From contig JAFYQQ010000005.1 in assembly GCA_017559845.1 (NCBI GenBank), positions 1 to 64,000 of the forward strand: a stretch of DNA of 64,000 nucleotides. Direction: 5' to 3'. Every line of letters starts with the position of its first letter. Position 1 is the stretch's first letter. The translations under genes were made by a program, and so were the position numbers. This DNA comes from Bacteroidaceae bacterium. GTDB taxonomy: Bacteria > Bacteroidota > Bacteroidia > Bacteroidales > Bacteroidaceae. This document shows positions 1-7,492 of the stretch, one piece after another. Under the pieces are notes generated by a model that ran no database searches, was not told the origin of the DNA, and saw only the letters and a list, made by a program, of their open reading frames with translations.

Positions 1-10
1 GAACAAATGA

Positions 11-203
11 CTCCAAATGTCATGCTGAATTTAGTTCAGCATCTCACCGCGAGCCTTTCTTGTTCTTCTCCGCGGACAGATCCTGATATTTGCGATTGAG
101 CGAGAGCAGAGTCAAGCTTGCTTGAACTATGCTGAGCGTAAGCAAATTGAACAACGTTAAACAAGTTCAGGATGACCGTCTACTTTGGGCTGTTATATAG
201 AAG
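11..203 (+). repeat. Interspersed palindromic element, copy 1
   Basis: This stretch shares several blocks with 3383-3548 and 12043-12172: a start reading TGTCATGCTGAA, the block CTCACCGCGAGCCT, a CGCGGACAGA block, a TTCAGGATGACC-like half-palindrome, and an end TTGGGCTGTTATATAGAAG. The ends carry imperfect inverted repeats (CTGAA..TTCAG). It contains no credible gene. The right end abuts the terminator of the tRNA gene that follows. It looks like a non-autonomous repeat (REP or MITE-like); no transposase is present here. Confidence 0.7.
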
Positions 204-240
204 AAAAAAAGAAGCAACCAAAAGGCTGCTTCTTTTTTTC
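203..240 (-). terminator. Rho-independent terminator of tRNA-Gly
   Basis: Read on the minus strand, a 9-bp stem (211-219 with 224-232, one G-U pair) closes a 4-base loop and is followed by a run of seven T. It lies a few bases downstream of the tRNA 3' end. The mirror-image A/T runs mean it could act in both directions. Confidence 0.8.
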
Positions 241-245
241 TTGTG

Positions 246-318
246 AGCGGAAGACGGGGCTCAAACCCGCGACCCCCAGCTTGGAAGGCTAGTGCTCTAT
301 CGACTGAGCTACTTCCGC
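246..318 (-). tRNA. tRNA-Gly (anticodon TCC)
   Basis: The minus strand folds as a complete 73-nt cloverleaf. The acceptor stem pairs GCGGAAG (318-312) with CTTCCGC (253-247). The anticodon loop is CTTCCAA, giving anticodon TCC, and the T arm and D arm are present. The discriminator base is U, as expected for tRNA-Gly. CCA is not encoded, so it must be added after transcription. A promoter box upstream and a terminator downstream make it a single-gene unit. Confidence 0.95.
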
Positions 319-355
319 AAACTTTGATTTGCGCTGCATTTCTGCTTTGCGGGTG

Positions 356-363
356 CAAAATTA
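356..363 (-). promoter_or_regulatory. Bacteroidetes-type promoter for tRNA-Gly
   Basis: The minus strand reads TAATTTTG, a match to the TAnnTTTG -7 box. A TTTG -33 element (387-384) lies 20 bases upstream. The predicted start is near 349, about 30 bases before the mature tRNA. Confidence 0.7.
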
Positions 364-478
364 GTGCATTATTACGATATACACAAATTTTTACCTTGAA
401 AAATTCAATATAAAAAGCAAATTCTTGCATGGACCTTTAAAATTACCGAAAAAAGAAATTTCGTAACGAATCTTTTTG

Positions 479-486
479 TATCTTTG
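479..486 (+). promoter_or_regulatory. Promoter -7 box for the BI-1 family gene
   Basis: TATCTTTG matches the Bacteroidetes TAnnTTTG box. The predicted start is near 493, which leaves about 78 nt of leader before the ATG at 571. This also argues against any start codon near 484, because it would lie inside the promoter. Confidence 0.65.
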
Positions 487-570
487 CATCAGACAGTTGT
501 GCTTTTTCTTATAGAATCGCGTCTGTTTGTATTAACCAAAAGAATTGAACAATTAAATTTAACTGATAAA

Positions 571-1284
571 ATGTTTGCAAATAATTATCTGACACAGGAA
601 CAACAGATAGTCCTGTCCCGCAGTTTCTCAGTCCTGATGCGTAATGTGTATACATGGATGTCTCTTGGACTGGTCATGACAGCCTTTACGGCACTTTTTG
701 TTTCAAAGAGCGAAGCTTTGGTCTATTCCATTGCCACCACTCCCGCATTGATGTGGGGACTGTTCATTGCCGAACTGGCAATGGTCATCATCCTCTCTGC
801 CCGCATCATGAGAATGTCCTTCCTTACAGCTGGCCTTATGTTTGCCGCCTATGCCATTCTCAATGGTGTCACCCTCTCGTTTATCTTCCTGGCTTATACG
901 GCACAAAGCATAGCCCAGACATTCTTCATCACAGCCGGCACATTTGGTGCCATGTCACTTGTGGGATTCTTCATCAAGAAAGACTTGTCCACTATGGGTC
1001 GCATGTTGTATATGCTGCTGATTGGCTTGATTATCGCCACCGTGGTGAACATCTTTGTGGCCAGTTCGGGCCTTGCCATGATCATCAATTATGCCGGTGT
1101 GGCCATATTTGTGGGACTCACCGCTTATGATACCCAGAAGATCAAGCACATGATGCTCTCTTACGGAGCAGCTGGTGTGACCGACGAAACCAATAAACTG
1201 GCTTTGCTTGGCAGCCTTACGCTCTATCTGGATTTCATCAACTTGTTCCTCTATTTGCTGAGATTTTTCGGAGACAGAAAGTAA
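571..1284 (+). CDS. Bax inhibitor-1/YccA family membrane protein
   Basis: This is a 237-residue protein of the BI-1/YccA (UPF0005, PF01027) family, inner-membrane proteins linked to ion leak and stress or protease control; its exact role in Bacteroidales is not established. After a short polar N-terminus (MFANNYLTQEQQ) it has about seven hydrophobic segments with short loops. The C-terminal part has the family hallmark GLTAYDTQKIK followed by a last helix and a basic tail (FFGDRK). Length is typical for the family. The ATG at 571 is chosen because the TTG at 484 overlaps the promoter box. It ends 55 bp before the next gene and may be co-transcribed with it. Confidence 0.9.
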   Translation: MFANNYLTQEQQIVLSRSFSVLMRNVYTWMSLGLVMTAFTALFVSKSEALVYSIATTPALMWGLFIAELAMVIILSARIMRMSFLTAGLMFAAYAILNGVTLSFIFLAYTAQSIAQTFFITAGTFGAMSLVGFFIKKDLSTMGRMLYMLLIGLIIATVVNIFVASSGLAMIINYAGVAIFVGLTAYDTQKIKHMMLSYGAAGVTDETNKLALLGSLTLYLDFINLFLYLLRFFGDRK

Positions 1285-1339
1285 TTCTGCTTTCTGCCTC
1301 TCCTTTCCCCATTTATAAACCATGATTCTAACACAGAAA

Positions 1340-2116
1340 ATGAAGAAGATCTTTATTTCACTTTTCGCCTTTATGGCAGTGCTTGGCGCTTTTGCCCAGG
1401 AAAAAAAGGAATTTAAAGTAATGACCTACAACATCATCCATGGCGCCATGGCACCGTGGGAGGAATTGAGCAAGTTCATCAGCCAGTTTCACCCCGATGT
1501 GGTGATGTTGCAGGAAATAGACATCAATACCCACCGCAAGAATGAGGAGCATCTGCATGACCGCAACCTCATTGCCGAACTGGGCTATCATACCAAGATG
1601 TTCTCTGCCTTTGGCAAGTCCATCTCCTTCTCCGGTGGCTATTACGGACTGGGCCTTTTGTCCAAGTATCCCATTGTAAAGATGGAGCGTGTGCTGCTCC
1701 CCATGCTTTCGCCCAATCACGAACAACGTTCGCTGTTGATGGCAATTGTGGAGTTGGACAACGGAGACCAGATTTGCGTGGGCAGTACACACCTCGACCT
1801 CCATGCCGATGCACGCATGGCACAGGTACAACACATCAACAAGGTGATGCTGGCCAACAATCTTCCCTCCATTGTGGCGGGCGATTTCAATGCCACACCC
1901 GATGAAAAGGAAATCAAGTATGGCATGAGCGAATGGATGCCAGCCATGGCAAACGATGCCTATACTTACCCCTCTGAAAAACCTGAGACGAAGATAGACT
2001 ATGTGTTTGCCTATCCGCGTCAGGCTTGGCAGGTGAAGTCTGCCATTGTTCCCCCCGTACAGATGTCAGACCATGCCCCCATTGTAGTGGAATATGAATT
2101 ATTAACGACAAAATAG
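1340..2116 (+). CDS. Secreted endonuclease/exonuclease/phosphatase-fold hydrolase
   Basis: This is a 258-residue exported metal-dependent hydrolase of the EEP superfamily (PF03372). Residues 1-20 form a clear signal peptide ending AFAQ. The fold's catalytic landmarks are all present: MTYN with N31, LQEID with E59, GDFN at 181-184 and SDHAP at 243-247. These support a working phosphoesterase, but substrates in the superfamily range from DNA to sphingomyelin and inositol phosphates, so the substrate is unknown. An ATG at 1322 would add six residues ahead of the signal peptide, so 1340 is preferred. It is followed after 6 bp by the oxidoreductase gene, suggesting co-transcription. Confidence 0.88.
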   Translation: MKKIFISLFAFMAVLGAFAQEKKEFKVMTYNIIHGAMAPWEELSKFISQFHPDVVMLQEIDINTHRKNEEHLHDRNLIAELGYHTKMFSAFGKSISFSGGYYGLGLLSKYPIVKMERVLLPMLSPNHEQRSLLMAIVELDNGDQICVGSTHLDLHADARMAQVQHINKVMLANNLPSIVAGDFNATPDEKEIKYGMSEWMPAMANDAYTYPSEKPETKIDYVFAYPRQAWQVKSAIVPPVQMSDHAPIVVEYELLTTK

Positions 2117-2122
2117 AAAATC

Positions 2123-3277
2123 ATGAAAAAGAAAATCAAGATGGGAATGCTGGGCGGAGGACCGGGTTCGTTTATTGGTCCTGTACACCGCATGGCTGCA
2201 AGTCTGGACGGATTGATTGAACTGGTTTGCGGATGTTTCAGTTCTAACCCCGAAAAGTCTCTCCAGACAGGCAAGGAACTCTGTCTGCCCGAGAACCGTA
2301 TATACACCTCTTACCAGGAAATGATAGAAAAGGAAGCCCAGCTTCCTGCCGAAGAACGTATGGATTTCCTTTCCATCGTCACCCCCAATCATGTACATTA
2401 CGCTCCTGCTGCCATGGCGCTGGAGGCTGGTTTCAATGTAGCGCTTGACAAACCTATTACCTTTTCTCTTGAAGAGGCCAAGAGCTTGGCCGAGATTGTT
2501 GCTCGCACCGGCAAGCGCTTGTTGCTCACCCACACTTATAGCGGCTATCCATTGGTGAAGGAAGCGCGTTTCCGTGTGCAGCGAGGCGATTTGGGAAAGA
2601 TTCGCCGTGTCTATGTGGAATATCCCCAGGGATGGCTTTCAACAGACTGTGCTGCCGTAAACAAACAGGCCGCTTGGCGTGTGGATCCCACCCGTTCCGG
2701 TAAGGCCGGCTGTATGGGCGACATCGGTACCCATGCCTTCCACTTGGCGAATTATATCACAGGCCTGAAGCCCCTGGAATTGTGTGCCGAACTCAACTCC
2801 TTTGTGCCCGACCGTCTGTTGGACGATGATGGAACCGTATTCATCCGTTACGAAGGTGGCGCACGTTGTCTGCTCAGTGCCTCACAGGTTTGCGCCGGTG
2901 TGGAGAACGGACTCAATATCCGCATCTATGGTGAGAAGGGTGGATTGGAATGGCGTCAGGACAGCCCCAACACCATGATTTTCCGTCCCGTAGACGGAGC
3001 GGCTGAGATGATTCGCACCAGCACACCCAGTATGGTTTCGCCAGCAGCCCTGCACAATAGTCGTGTGCCCGGTGGTCATCCCGAAGGATTCATTGAGGCG
3101 TTTGCAAACCTCTACCGCAACTTCGCCCTTACGCTCCAGGCAGATGCCGCCAACGAAACACCTTGCGAATGCTGCACCGATTTCCCCTCTGTCCAGGATG
3201 GAATAGAAGGCATGCAGTTCGTGGATGCCGTGGTAAGTTCTTCCGCACAGAATGCCGCTTGGGTAAAGTGGGAATGA
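2123..3277 (+). CDS. Gfo/Idh/MocA family NAD(P)-dependent oxidoreductase
   Basis: This is a 384-residue cytoplasmic dehydrogenase of the Gfo/Idh/MocA family. The N-terminal Rossmann fold starts at the beta strand MGMLGGGPGSFIG (residues 7-19). A KP pair in the LDKPIT segment (about residue 112) and the GDIGTHAFHLA segment (about 197-207) fit the family's conserved catalytic region. There is no signal peptide. Family members act on sugars, inositols or their phosphates; nothing here fixes the substrate. It closes a short unit with the upstream hydrolase, and a strong terminator follows 26 bp downstream. Confidence 0.9.
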   Translation: MKKKIKMGMLGGGPGSFIGPVHRMAASLDGLIELVCGCFSSNPEKSLQTGKELCLPENRIYTSYQEMIEKEAQLPAEERMDFLSIVTPNHVHYAPAAMALEAGFNVALDKPITFSLEEAKSLAEIVARTGKRLLLTHTYSGYPLVKEARFRVQRGDLGKIRRVYVEYPQGWLSTDCAAVNKQAAWRVDPTRSGKAGCMGDIGTHAFHLANYITGLKPLELCAELNSFVPDRLLDDDGTVFIRYEGGARCLLSASQVCAGVENGLNIRIYGEKGGLEWRQDSPNTMIFRPVDGAAEMIRTSTPSMVSPAALHNSRVPGGHPEGFIEAFANLYRNFALTLQADAANETPCECCTDFPSVQDGIEGMQFVDAVVSSSAQNAAWVKWE

Positions 3278-3303
3278 TGTAATCCTATAGGCAACAACTC
3301 ATA

Positions 3304-3356
3304 AAGGGGTTAAGAAACCTGAGACAAGTGGTTTCTTAACCCCATTTGTGTTGTTT
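3304..3356 (+). terminator. Strong rho-independent terminator
   Basis: A perfect 14-bp inverted repeat (3306-3319 GGGGTTAAGAAACC with 3330-3343) with a 10-base loop is followed by a T-rich tail (3344-3356). It ends the BI-1/hydrolase/oxidoreductase unit. Confidence 0.88.
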
Positions 3357-3382
3357 TCAAGATGACTTTGTGTGTGCCTTCT

Positions 3383-3548
3383 TGTCATGCTGAATTTATT
3401 TCAGCATCTCACCGCGAGCCTTTTTCTGACCATTTTCCGCAGACAGATTCCGAAACGAGTTCGGGATGACATAACGTGTGTCTATAACCTTCTTGTCATG
3501 CTGAAACGAATTCTGCATGACCGTCTACTTTGGGCTGTTATATAGAAG
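3383..3548 (+). repeat. Interspersed palindromic element, copy 2
   Basis: It has the same blocks and orientation as 11-203 and 12043-12172, including CTCACCGCGAGCCT and the end TTGGGCTGTTATATAGAAG. The palindromic half-site CATGCTGAA..TTC occurs twice here (near 3387 and 3497), so this copy seems to have an extra or rearranged end. Confidence 0.7.
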
Positions 3549-3561
3549 CATGAAGAAATTC

Positions 3562-3649
3562 ATGAATCGCCTTTACTTTGCCGATGAATCGCCTTTCATT
3601 CCGCAATGAATCGCCTTTACTTTGTGAAGAAAGCGCCTTTCGTTCATCG
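3562..3649 (+). repeat. Four 22-bp tandem repeats
   Basis: Units start at 3562, 3584, 3606 and 3628. The first three begin ATGAATCGCCTTT and the fourth is diverged (AGAAAGCGCCTTT). The 22-bp period is exact. They lie between the palindromic element and the fimbrial promoter. Confidence 0.8.
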
Positions 3650-3767
3650 TCTAATGACAGATGCCACAAATATGACAAATACGACAACCGTGTGTTAATA
3701 AAAGTTAAAATCTTCTATATATATTATATTATTATTATACGATGTGTAATGTTTGATAAAAAATGTT

Positions 3768-3775
3768 TAATTTTG
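3768..3775 (+). promoter_or_regulatory. Promoter of the fimbrial/adhesin island
   Basis: TAATTTTG is a perfect TAnnTTTG box, with TTTG at 3752-3755 as the -33 element. The predicted start is near 3782. This is the only clear promoter found ahead of the long + strand gene run. The start falls just 3 bases before an ATG at 3785, so a first short reading frame would be almost leaderless. Confidence 0.65.
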
Positions 3776-3784
3776 CATATTATA

Positions 3785-3841
3785 ATGTATACATTGATTA
3801 AAGCAGTCCATGTGGATATGGACGCCAATTTATTTGATTGA
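3785..3841 (+). CDS. Possible 18-residue leader peptide
   Basis: An ATG just after the predicted transcription start opens an 18-codon frame that ends in TGA at 3839-3841. Its stop overlaps the TTG start of the next gene as TTGA, a layout that would allow translational coupling. The downstream gene has no ATG near its signal peptide, which makes coupling plausible. The peptide has no recognisable motif. It could be chance, or the remains of a frameshifted N-terminus. Confidence 0.3.
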   Translation: MYTLIKAVHVDMDANLFD

Positions 3842-5190
3842 TTTTGATTTCAGGTAAAAGCTTTTTTTACAAACGCTTGATAAGCCTGTCTGTTTTGTTA
3901 TTTGTATGTTGTCAGGCTTTCGCGAACTTTCTCCCAAAAGATTCTTTTGAGAGCGAGTCTTTCCGTATCTATTATCCTGTGAACAAAACGGATATTCATC
4001 CTGAATATATGGGGAATGACAGCACGCTCAAGCACATTTTACGCTATCTGAAATCATCGCCGGAAATCAAGCACATTACCATCTATTCCTATGCCTCGCC
4101 AGAAGGCACACCGTTCATGAATGCCCGTCTGGCTCATGACAGAGGAGTTGCCGCCAAGAAGTATCTGTTGGAGCATGTGCCCAAAGGTCGTGTGCTTTCC
4201 GATTCTGTCTTCAGTCTGATGCCCGAATCAGAGAATTGGGAAGGATTTCGGATGGAGGTGATGGAGTCATATCATCTTCATGACCGTGATTCTGTGATTT
4301 CCATTCTTGATAATCCCACCATCTCCACTTCCCGCAAGAAGGAGCTTTTGCAAGGCCTTGATGGCGGTCGTTCTTGGCGTTGGATGATTGACAATCTTAT
4401 GCCGCTTTTGCGCTATGCCACATGGATAACCGTATGGCGCCCCATCCACGAAATCCCTGAAAAGGTGGAAGAGCCTGTAGAGAAAGTTGCAAAGGTTGAA
4501 CCACTGGAACCCGAAAAGGCGGACACTTTGCCACAACCCCAAGTTCTTGATACGGTACTGATAGAACACTTGCGCGAACCCCTGTTAAGCGTAAAGACCA
4601 ATCTATTGTACGACCTCTTCACCATGCCCGATTTTGGCTTTGCGCCCATTCTTAACGTAAAAGTGGAGTTCTACCCCCGCAACAGCCGTTGGACTGTGGT
4701 GGGTGAGTATGATTTCCCCTGGTGGAAGCATGACAGCCGTCATGACTATTTCCAGATCCTCAACTGGCAGATGGAAACACGCCGCTATTTCCGTCACGAT
4801 GGCACACACACCGGACATTATCTTTCTGCCTACCTCATGGGCGGATACTATGACATCGGCCTGGACAAGGAACGTGGCTGGCAGGGTGAAGGCGCCAGTG
4901 TGGGTTTGGGCTACGGCTATGCCATGCCCCTTGGCCGCAAGCAGCGTTGGAAGCTCGACTTCCATGTGCAGCTGGGTTATTATTACGGCAGATACGACCC
5001 CTACCATGCCGGAGAACCTTATAACGGAAAGTATTATTACGATTGGGACAGAGGCATCAACCTGTTCAAACGTCGTAACCATAAAATCAATTATTTGGGT
5101 CCCACCGGTGCTGGTGTGACCCTCAGTTATGACCTCTTGTGGAGAAAATCGGACAGGAAGTCGGCAACCGAAGATAGGAAACGGCCATGA
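3838..5190 (+). CDS. OmpA-like / DUF3575 outer-membrane protein of fimbrial locus
   Basis: This is a protein of about 450 residues at the head of the fimbrial gene run. It starts with a signal peptide (hydrophobic LISLSVLLFVCC, then QAFA). An OmpA-like domain follows (about residues 35-125, with FRIYYPVNKTDI and SYASPEGT). A Pro/Glu/Lys-rich linker spans about 205-245. The rest is a DUF3575 domain (about 250-430, starting LLSVKTNLLYDLF) rich in aromatic beta strands, probably an outer-membrane barrel. DUF3575 proteins recur in Bacteroidales fimbrial operons, where an anchor or assembly role is inferred. No ATG is available: the start is TTG at 3838 or 3844, directly after an in-frame stop. 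The next gene overlaps its end by 4 bp (ATGA). Confidence 0.82.
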   Translation: MILISGKSFFYKRLISLSVLLFVCCQAFANFLPKDSFESESFRIYYPVNKTDIHPEYMGNDSTLKHILRYLKSSPEIKHITIYSYASPEGTPFMNARLAHDRGVAAKKYLLEHVPKGRVLSDSVFSLMPESENWEGFRMEVMESYHLHDRDSVISILDNPTISTSRKKELLQGLDGGRSWRWMIDNLMPLLRYATWITVWRPIHEIPEKVEEPVEKVAKVEPLEPEKADTLPQPQVLDTVLIEHLREPLLSVKTNLLYDLFTMPDFGFAPILNVKVEFYPRNSRWTVVGEYDFPWWKHDSRHDYFQILNWQMETRRYFRHDGTHTGHYLSAYLMGGYYDIGLDKERGWQGEGASVGLGYGYAMPLGRKQRWKLDFHVQLGYYYGRYDPYHAGEPYNGKYYYDWDRGINLFKRRNHKINYLGPTGAGVTLSYDLLWRKSDRKSATEDRKRP

Positions 5191-6365
5191 ACAGGATGAT
5201 GAAACGATACGGAGCTTTGCTGGGCACCCTTCTGTTGGTGTTGCTCATGGCATGTACGGTAGCTTGCGAACGTAAGCCCCTTTATCTGCAAGTGCCCGGC
5301 AATCTGCAGGTAGAGACCAGTGTCTATGACATCAAACTGGAAATCATGTGGGGTTTTGACTGGCAGACGCGCTGGCAGTATGTATGGGATGAGCAGGAAT
5401 ACGGCAAGTTGGGATACAGCGAGCCTACTGGCGTGCGTTCAACCATCTATTCGCTGGATGAGAACCTTTCGCGCAGCAACTTCTTTACCCAGAACTTCAG
5501 CATTCATGGCGGACGCATATCCTTGCAGGGCGGTGAGTGGTACGACTTGCTTTTCTATAACAACGGAACCGAATACATCCTCTTCGAGAGCGATGAACAT
5601 TATTCCTATTACAACGCTTCCACCCGCTCCACCTCTCGCAGCCATTATGTACAGCGTCCGCGAACCCGCACCTTTGTAGACTACAACCAACCCGATGAAT
5701 TCTTTGCCGTCTTCATGGAAAAGAACCAGGTGTCCATAGATCCAGAGGACTATACCATAGAGTATGACGAGAACGGAGGCATCGTTTATGTGAGCACCCT
5801 CAATGCATGTTTGCGTCCCCACAGCTACATCTATCTGGTGCAGCTGCTCATCAAGAACAATGTGGACGCTGAAGGCAACCGCATTGTGAAAGGCGCCCGC
5901 GGAATAACCCTCTCGGGTTTGGCGCAGTCCGTAGACCTGTATACCGGAATCAATGCAGACAGCCTCATTGCGGTGACAACAGAAGACATAAAGCCCCTCC
6001 AGGCCGATAGAATGCTGACTTTCCCCGACGGCACAAAGCAGGTTGGTGACGTGATGGCTGCCCGTATGCTCACTTGGGGAGTACCGGCCATTGACCCCTT
6101 GAAGGTGGTGGAGGAAGGCAAAACCGTACAGCTTGTCGATTCCTGCTATGTGGGTGTGGGTCTCACGCTGAACAACGGTACGGTCTATACCATACAGCAA
6201 AATATCACCAAGCAGTTGGAGAAATATCCGGCAGGAGGTGTAATCACCATTGAACTTGATGCAGAGACGGTCCCCGAAGCTCCCAATCCCGGTACTGGAG
6301 GCGGTGGTTTCGATGCCACGGTGAAGGAATGGGAAAACGAGATCAATGCCGATATCACCATCTGA
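5187..6365 (+). CDS. DUF5119 lipoprotein of fimbrial locus
   Basis: This is a 392-residue lipoprotein matching the DUF5119 family, which typically sits beside DUF3575 and fimbrillin genes. The signal sequence is hydrophobic (LLGTLLLVLL) and offers two lipobox cysteines, LMAC and TVAC, so the acylated residue is uncertain. The next residues (ERKPLYLQVP) and an early Trp/Tyr-rich segment (WGFDWQTRW) are characteristic. The C-terminus, with GGGGFDATVKEWE, resembles the closing strand of fimbrillins (compare FDAKVSNW and FDAEVDSW in the next genes), so it may be a distant member of the same pilin-like fold. It overlaps the upstream gene by 4 bp. It is likely a surface or periplasmic anchor or accessory subunit. 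Confidence 0.8.
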   Translation: MNRMMKRYGALLGTLLLVLLMACTVACERKPLYLQVPGNLQVETSVYDIKLEIMWGFDWQTRWQYVWDEQEYGKLGYSEPTGVRSTIYSLDENLSRSNFFTQNFSIHGGRISLQGGEWYDLLFYNNGTEYILFESDEHYSYYNASTRSTSRSHYVQRPRTRTFVDYNQPDEFFAVFMEKNQVSIDPEDYTIEYDENGGIVYVSTLNACLRPHSYIYLVQLLIKNNVDAEGNRIVKGARGITLSGLAQSVDLYTGINADSLIAVTTEDIKPLQADRMLTFPDGTKQVGDVMAARMLTWGVPAIDPLKVVEEGKTVQLVDSCYVGVGLTLNNGTVYTIQQNITKQLEKYPAGGVITIELDAETVPEAPNPGTGGGGFDATVKEWENEINADITI

Positions 6366-6411
6366 TGCCCATATATATAATATAATAATGTATAATACAC
6401 ATAAAATAAAT

Positions 6412-7449
6412 ATGGATATGAAAAAGTTTGTGTTGGGATTTGGGTTGGCGCTCCTGGCGGTAGGATGCTCCAACGAAGTGCTGGTGGAAGAACAGCAGAA
6501 TCCCCAGGAAGAGGTGCAGACACCTATCAGCTTCGCAACCTTTGCCGACAAGCAGGTTAGAAGCCAGTCTGTCCTGATGGAAGACTATCACAACACCATT
6601 GCCGTCTATGGCGTGAAGGAAAATGTGACAGTGCAGACCGTTTTTAACAACGTGACACTTACCTATACGCCTGGAGGCACACCCAATGATTGGGCCTATT
6701 CGCCCCTGCGCTATTGGGACAAGCAGGCCACATACGAGTTCATTGCCTTTGCCCCCGCATCGGCTCCCATGGCGTATGTGTTGCATACTGATGGTAAGGT
6801 AACTGGTGGCCATTTCCAGACCTCTGCCCCCTATACCCTTGTGGGCCAGAACCTGCAGAACAGCACTTCCAATGAAGAAATCTATACCGGCTTTACAGGC
6901 GAAGCAGGTAAGGATGCCGACATCATGCTGGCGCCCATGGTATCAGCCAACGGCACAACCAAAGGCATTGTCAACTTCGATTTCCACCATATTCTTTCCA
7001 AACTGAACGTGGCAGTGAAGCTCAATGCCTCGCTGGGCAGTTCGGTGGTGAAGGTGAAGAACATCACCATCAGCGGACTGAAGGATACCGGCACATATAC
7101 CGATGCTGCCGGCTGGAGTGCAACCGCAACAGACCTCAATTACAAACTGCAGTTCAATGATGCCACTGGCGTAGAGGTAAATGCCACAAAGGCGCTTTAT
7201 TTCCTGGAATCTTTGGTGATGCCGCAGGCCATGGCGGGAATCCTGAACATGGAGTACACCATTAGCACTGGCGGATATGAGGAGACCTATTATTACGCCC
7301 AGTCATTGGCGGACATCTTTACCACAACCACCTTTGACAAGGGGTCAAACTATACCATAACCTTCACCATCAGTCCGTCTGTCATCACCTTCGATGCCAA
7401 GGTAAGCAATTGGGCAAAGGGCGAGAATGCAGGTGTAAACATCAATTGA
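6412..7449 (+). CDS. Fimbrillin family lipoprotein 1
   Basis: This lipoprotein of about 345 residues belongs to the fimbrillin (Mfa-like, PF13149) family, precursors or accessory subunits of Bacteroidales pili. The signal peptide ends in a lipobox, LLAVGC, with Cys19 the acylation site. The family signature SPLRYWDKQATYEFIAFAP is near residue 100, and the C-terminal strand is FDAKVSNWAKGE. In the known family, outer-membrane lipoprotein processing precedes polymerisation by donor-strand exchange. Starts at 6412 or 6418 are both possible; both precede the same signal peptide. The 46-bp gap to the DUF5119 gene is AT-rich with no terminator, fitting an operon. Confidence 0.85.
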   Translation: MDMKKFVLGFGLALLAVGCSNEVLVEEQQNPQEEVQTPISFATFADKQVRSQSVLMEDYHNTIAVYGVKENVTVQTVFNNVTLTYTPGGTPNDWAYSPLRYWDKQATYEFIAFAPASAPMAYVLHTDGKVTGGHFQTSAPYTLVGQNLQNSTSNEEIYTGFTGEAGKDADIMLAPMVSANGTTKGIVNFDFHHILSKLNVAVKLNASLGSSVVKVKNITISGLKDTGTYTDAAGWSATATDLNYKLQFNDATGVEVNATKALYFLESLVMPQAMAGILNMEYTISTGGYEETYYYAQSLADIFTTTTFDKGSNYTITFTISPSVITFDAKVSNWAKGENAGVNIN

Positions 7450-7492
7450 TAAGTAAAAATAAAAATAATAAAACCATTAAAAAATTAAGATT

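Larger units (their letters stand above)
3278..3837. other. 560-bp intergenic region before the fimbrial island
   Basis: It holds, in order, a terminator (3304-3356), a copy of the interspersed palindromic element (3383-3548), four 22-bp tandem repeats (3562-3649), an AT-rich stretch and a promoter (3768-3775). An 87-codon reading frame at 3578-3841 shows no recognisable features and is mostly repeat sequence. Confidence 0.7.

Noticed and set aside
167..430. 87-codon reading frame on the minus strand
   Set aside because: It runs through the tRNA-Gly gene and its terminator; no protein-like features.
3578..3841. 87-codon reading frame before the DUF3575 gene
   Set aside because: Mostly encoded by the 22-bp tandem repeats and the promoter; only its last 18 codons (from 3785) are kept as a possible leader.
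5439..6551. 370-codon minus strand frame
   Set aside because: Antisense shadow of the DUF5119 and fimbrillin 1 genes; no domain signs.
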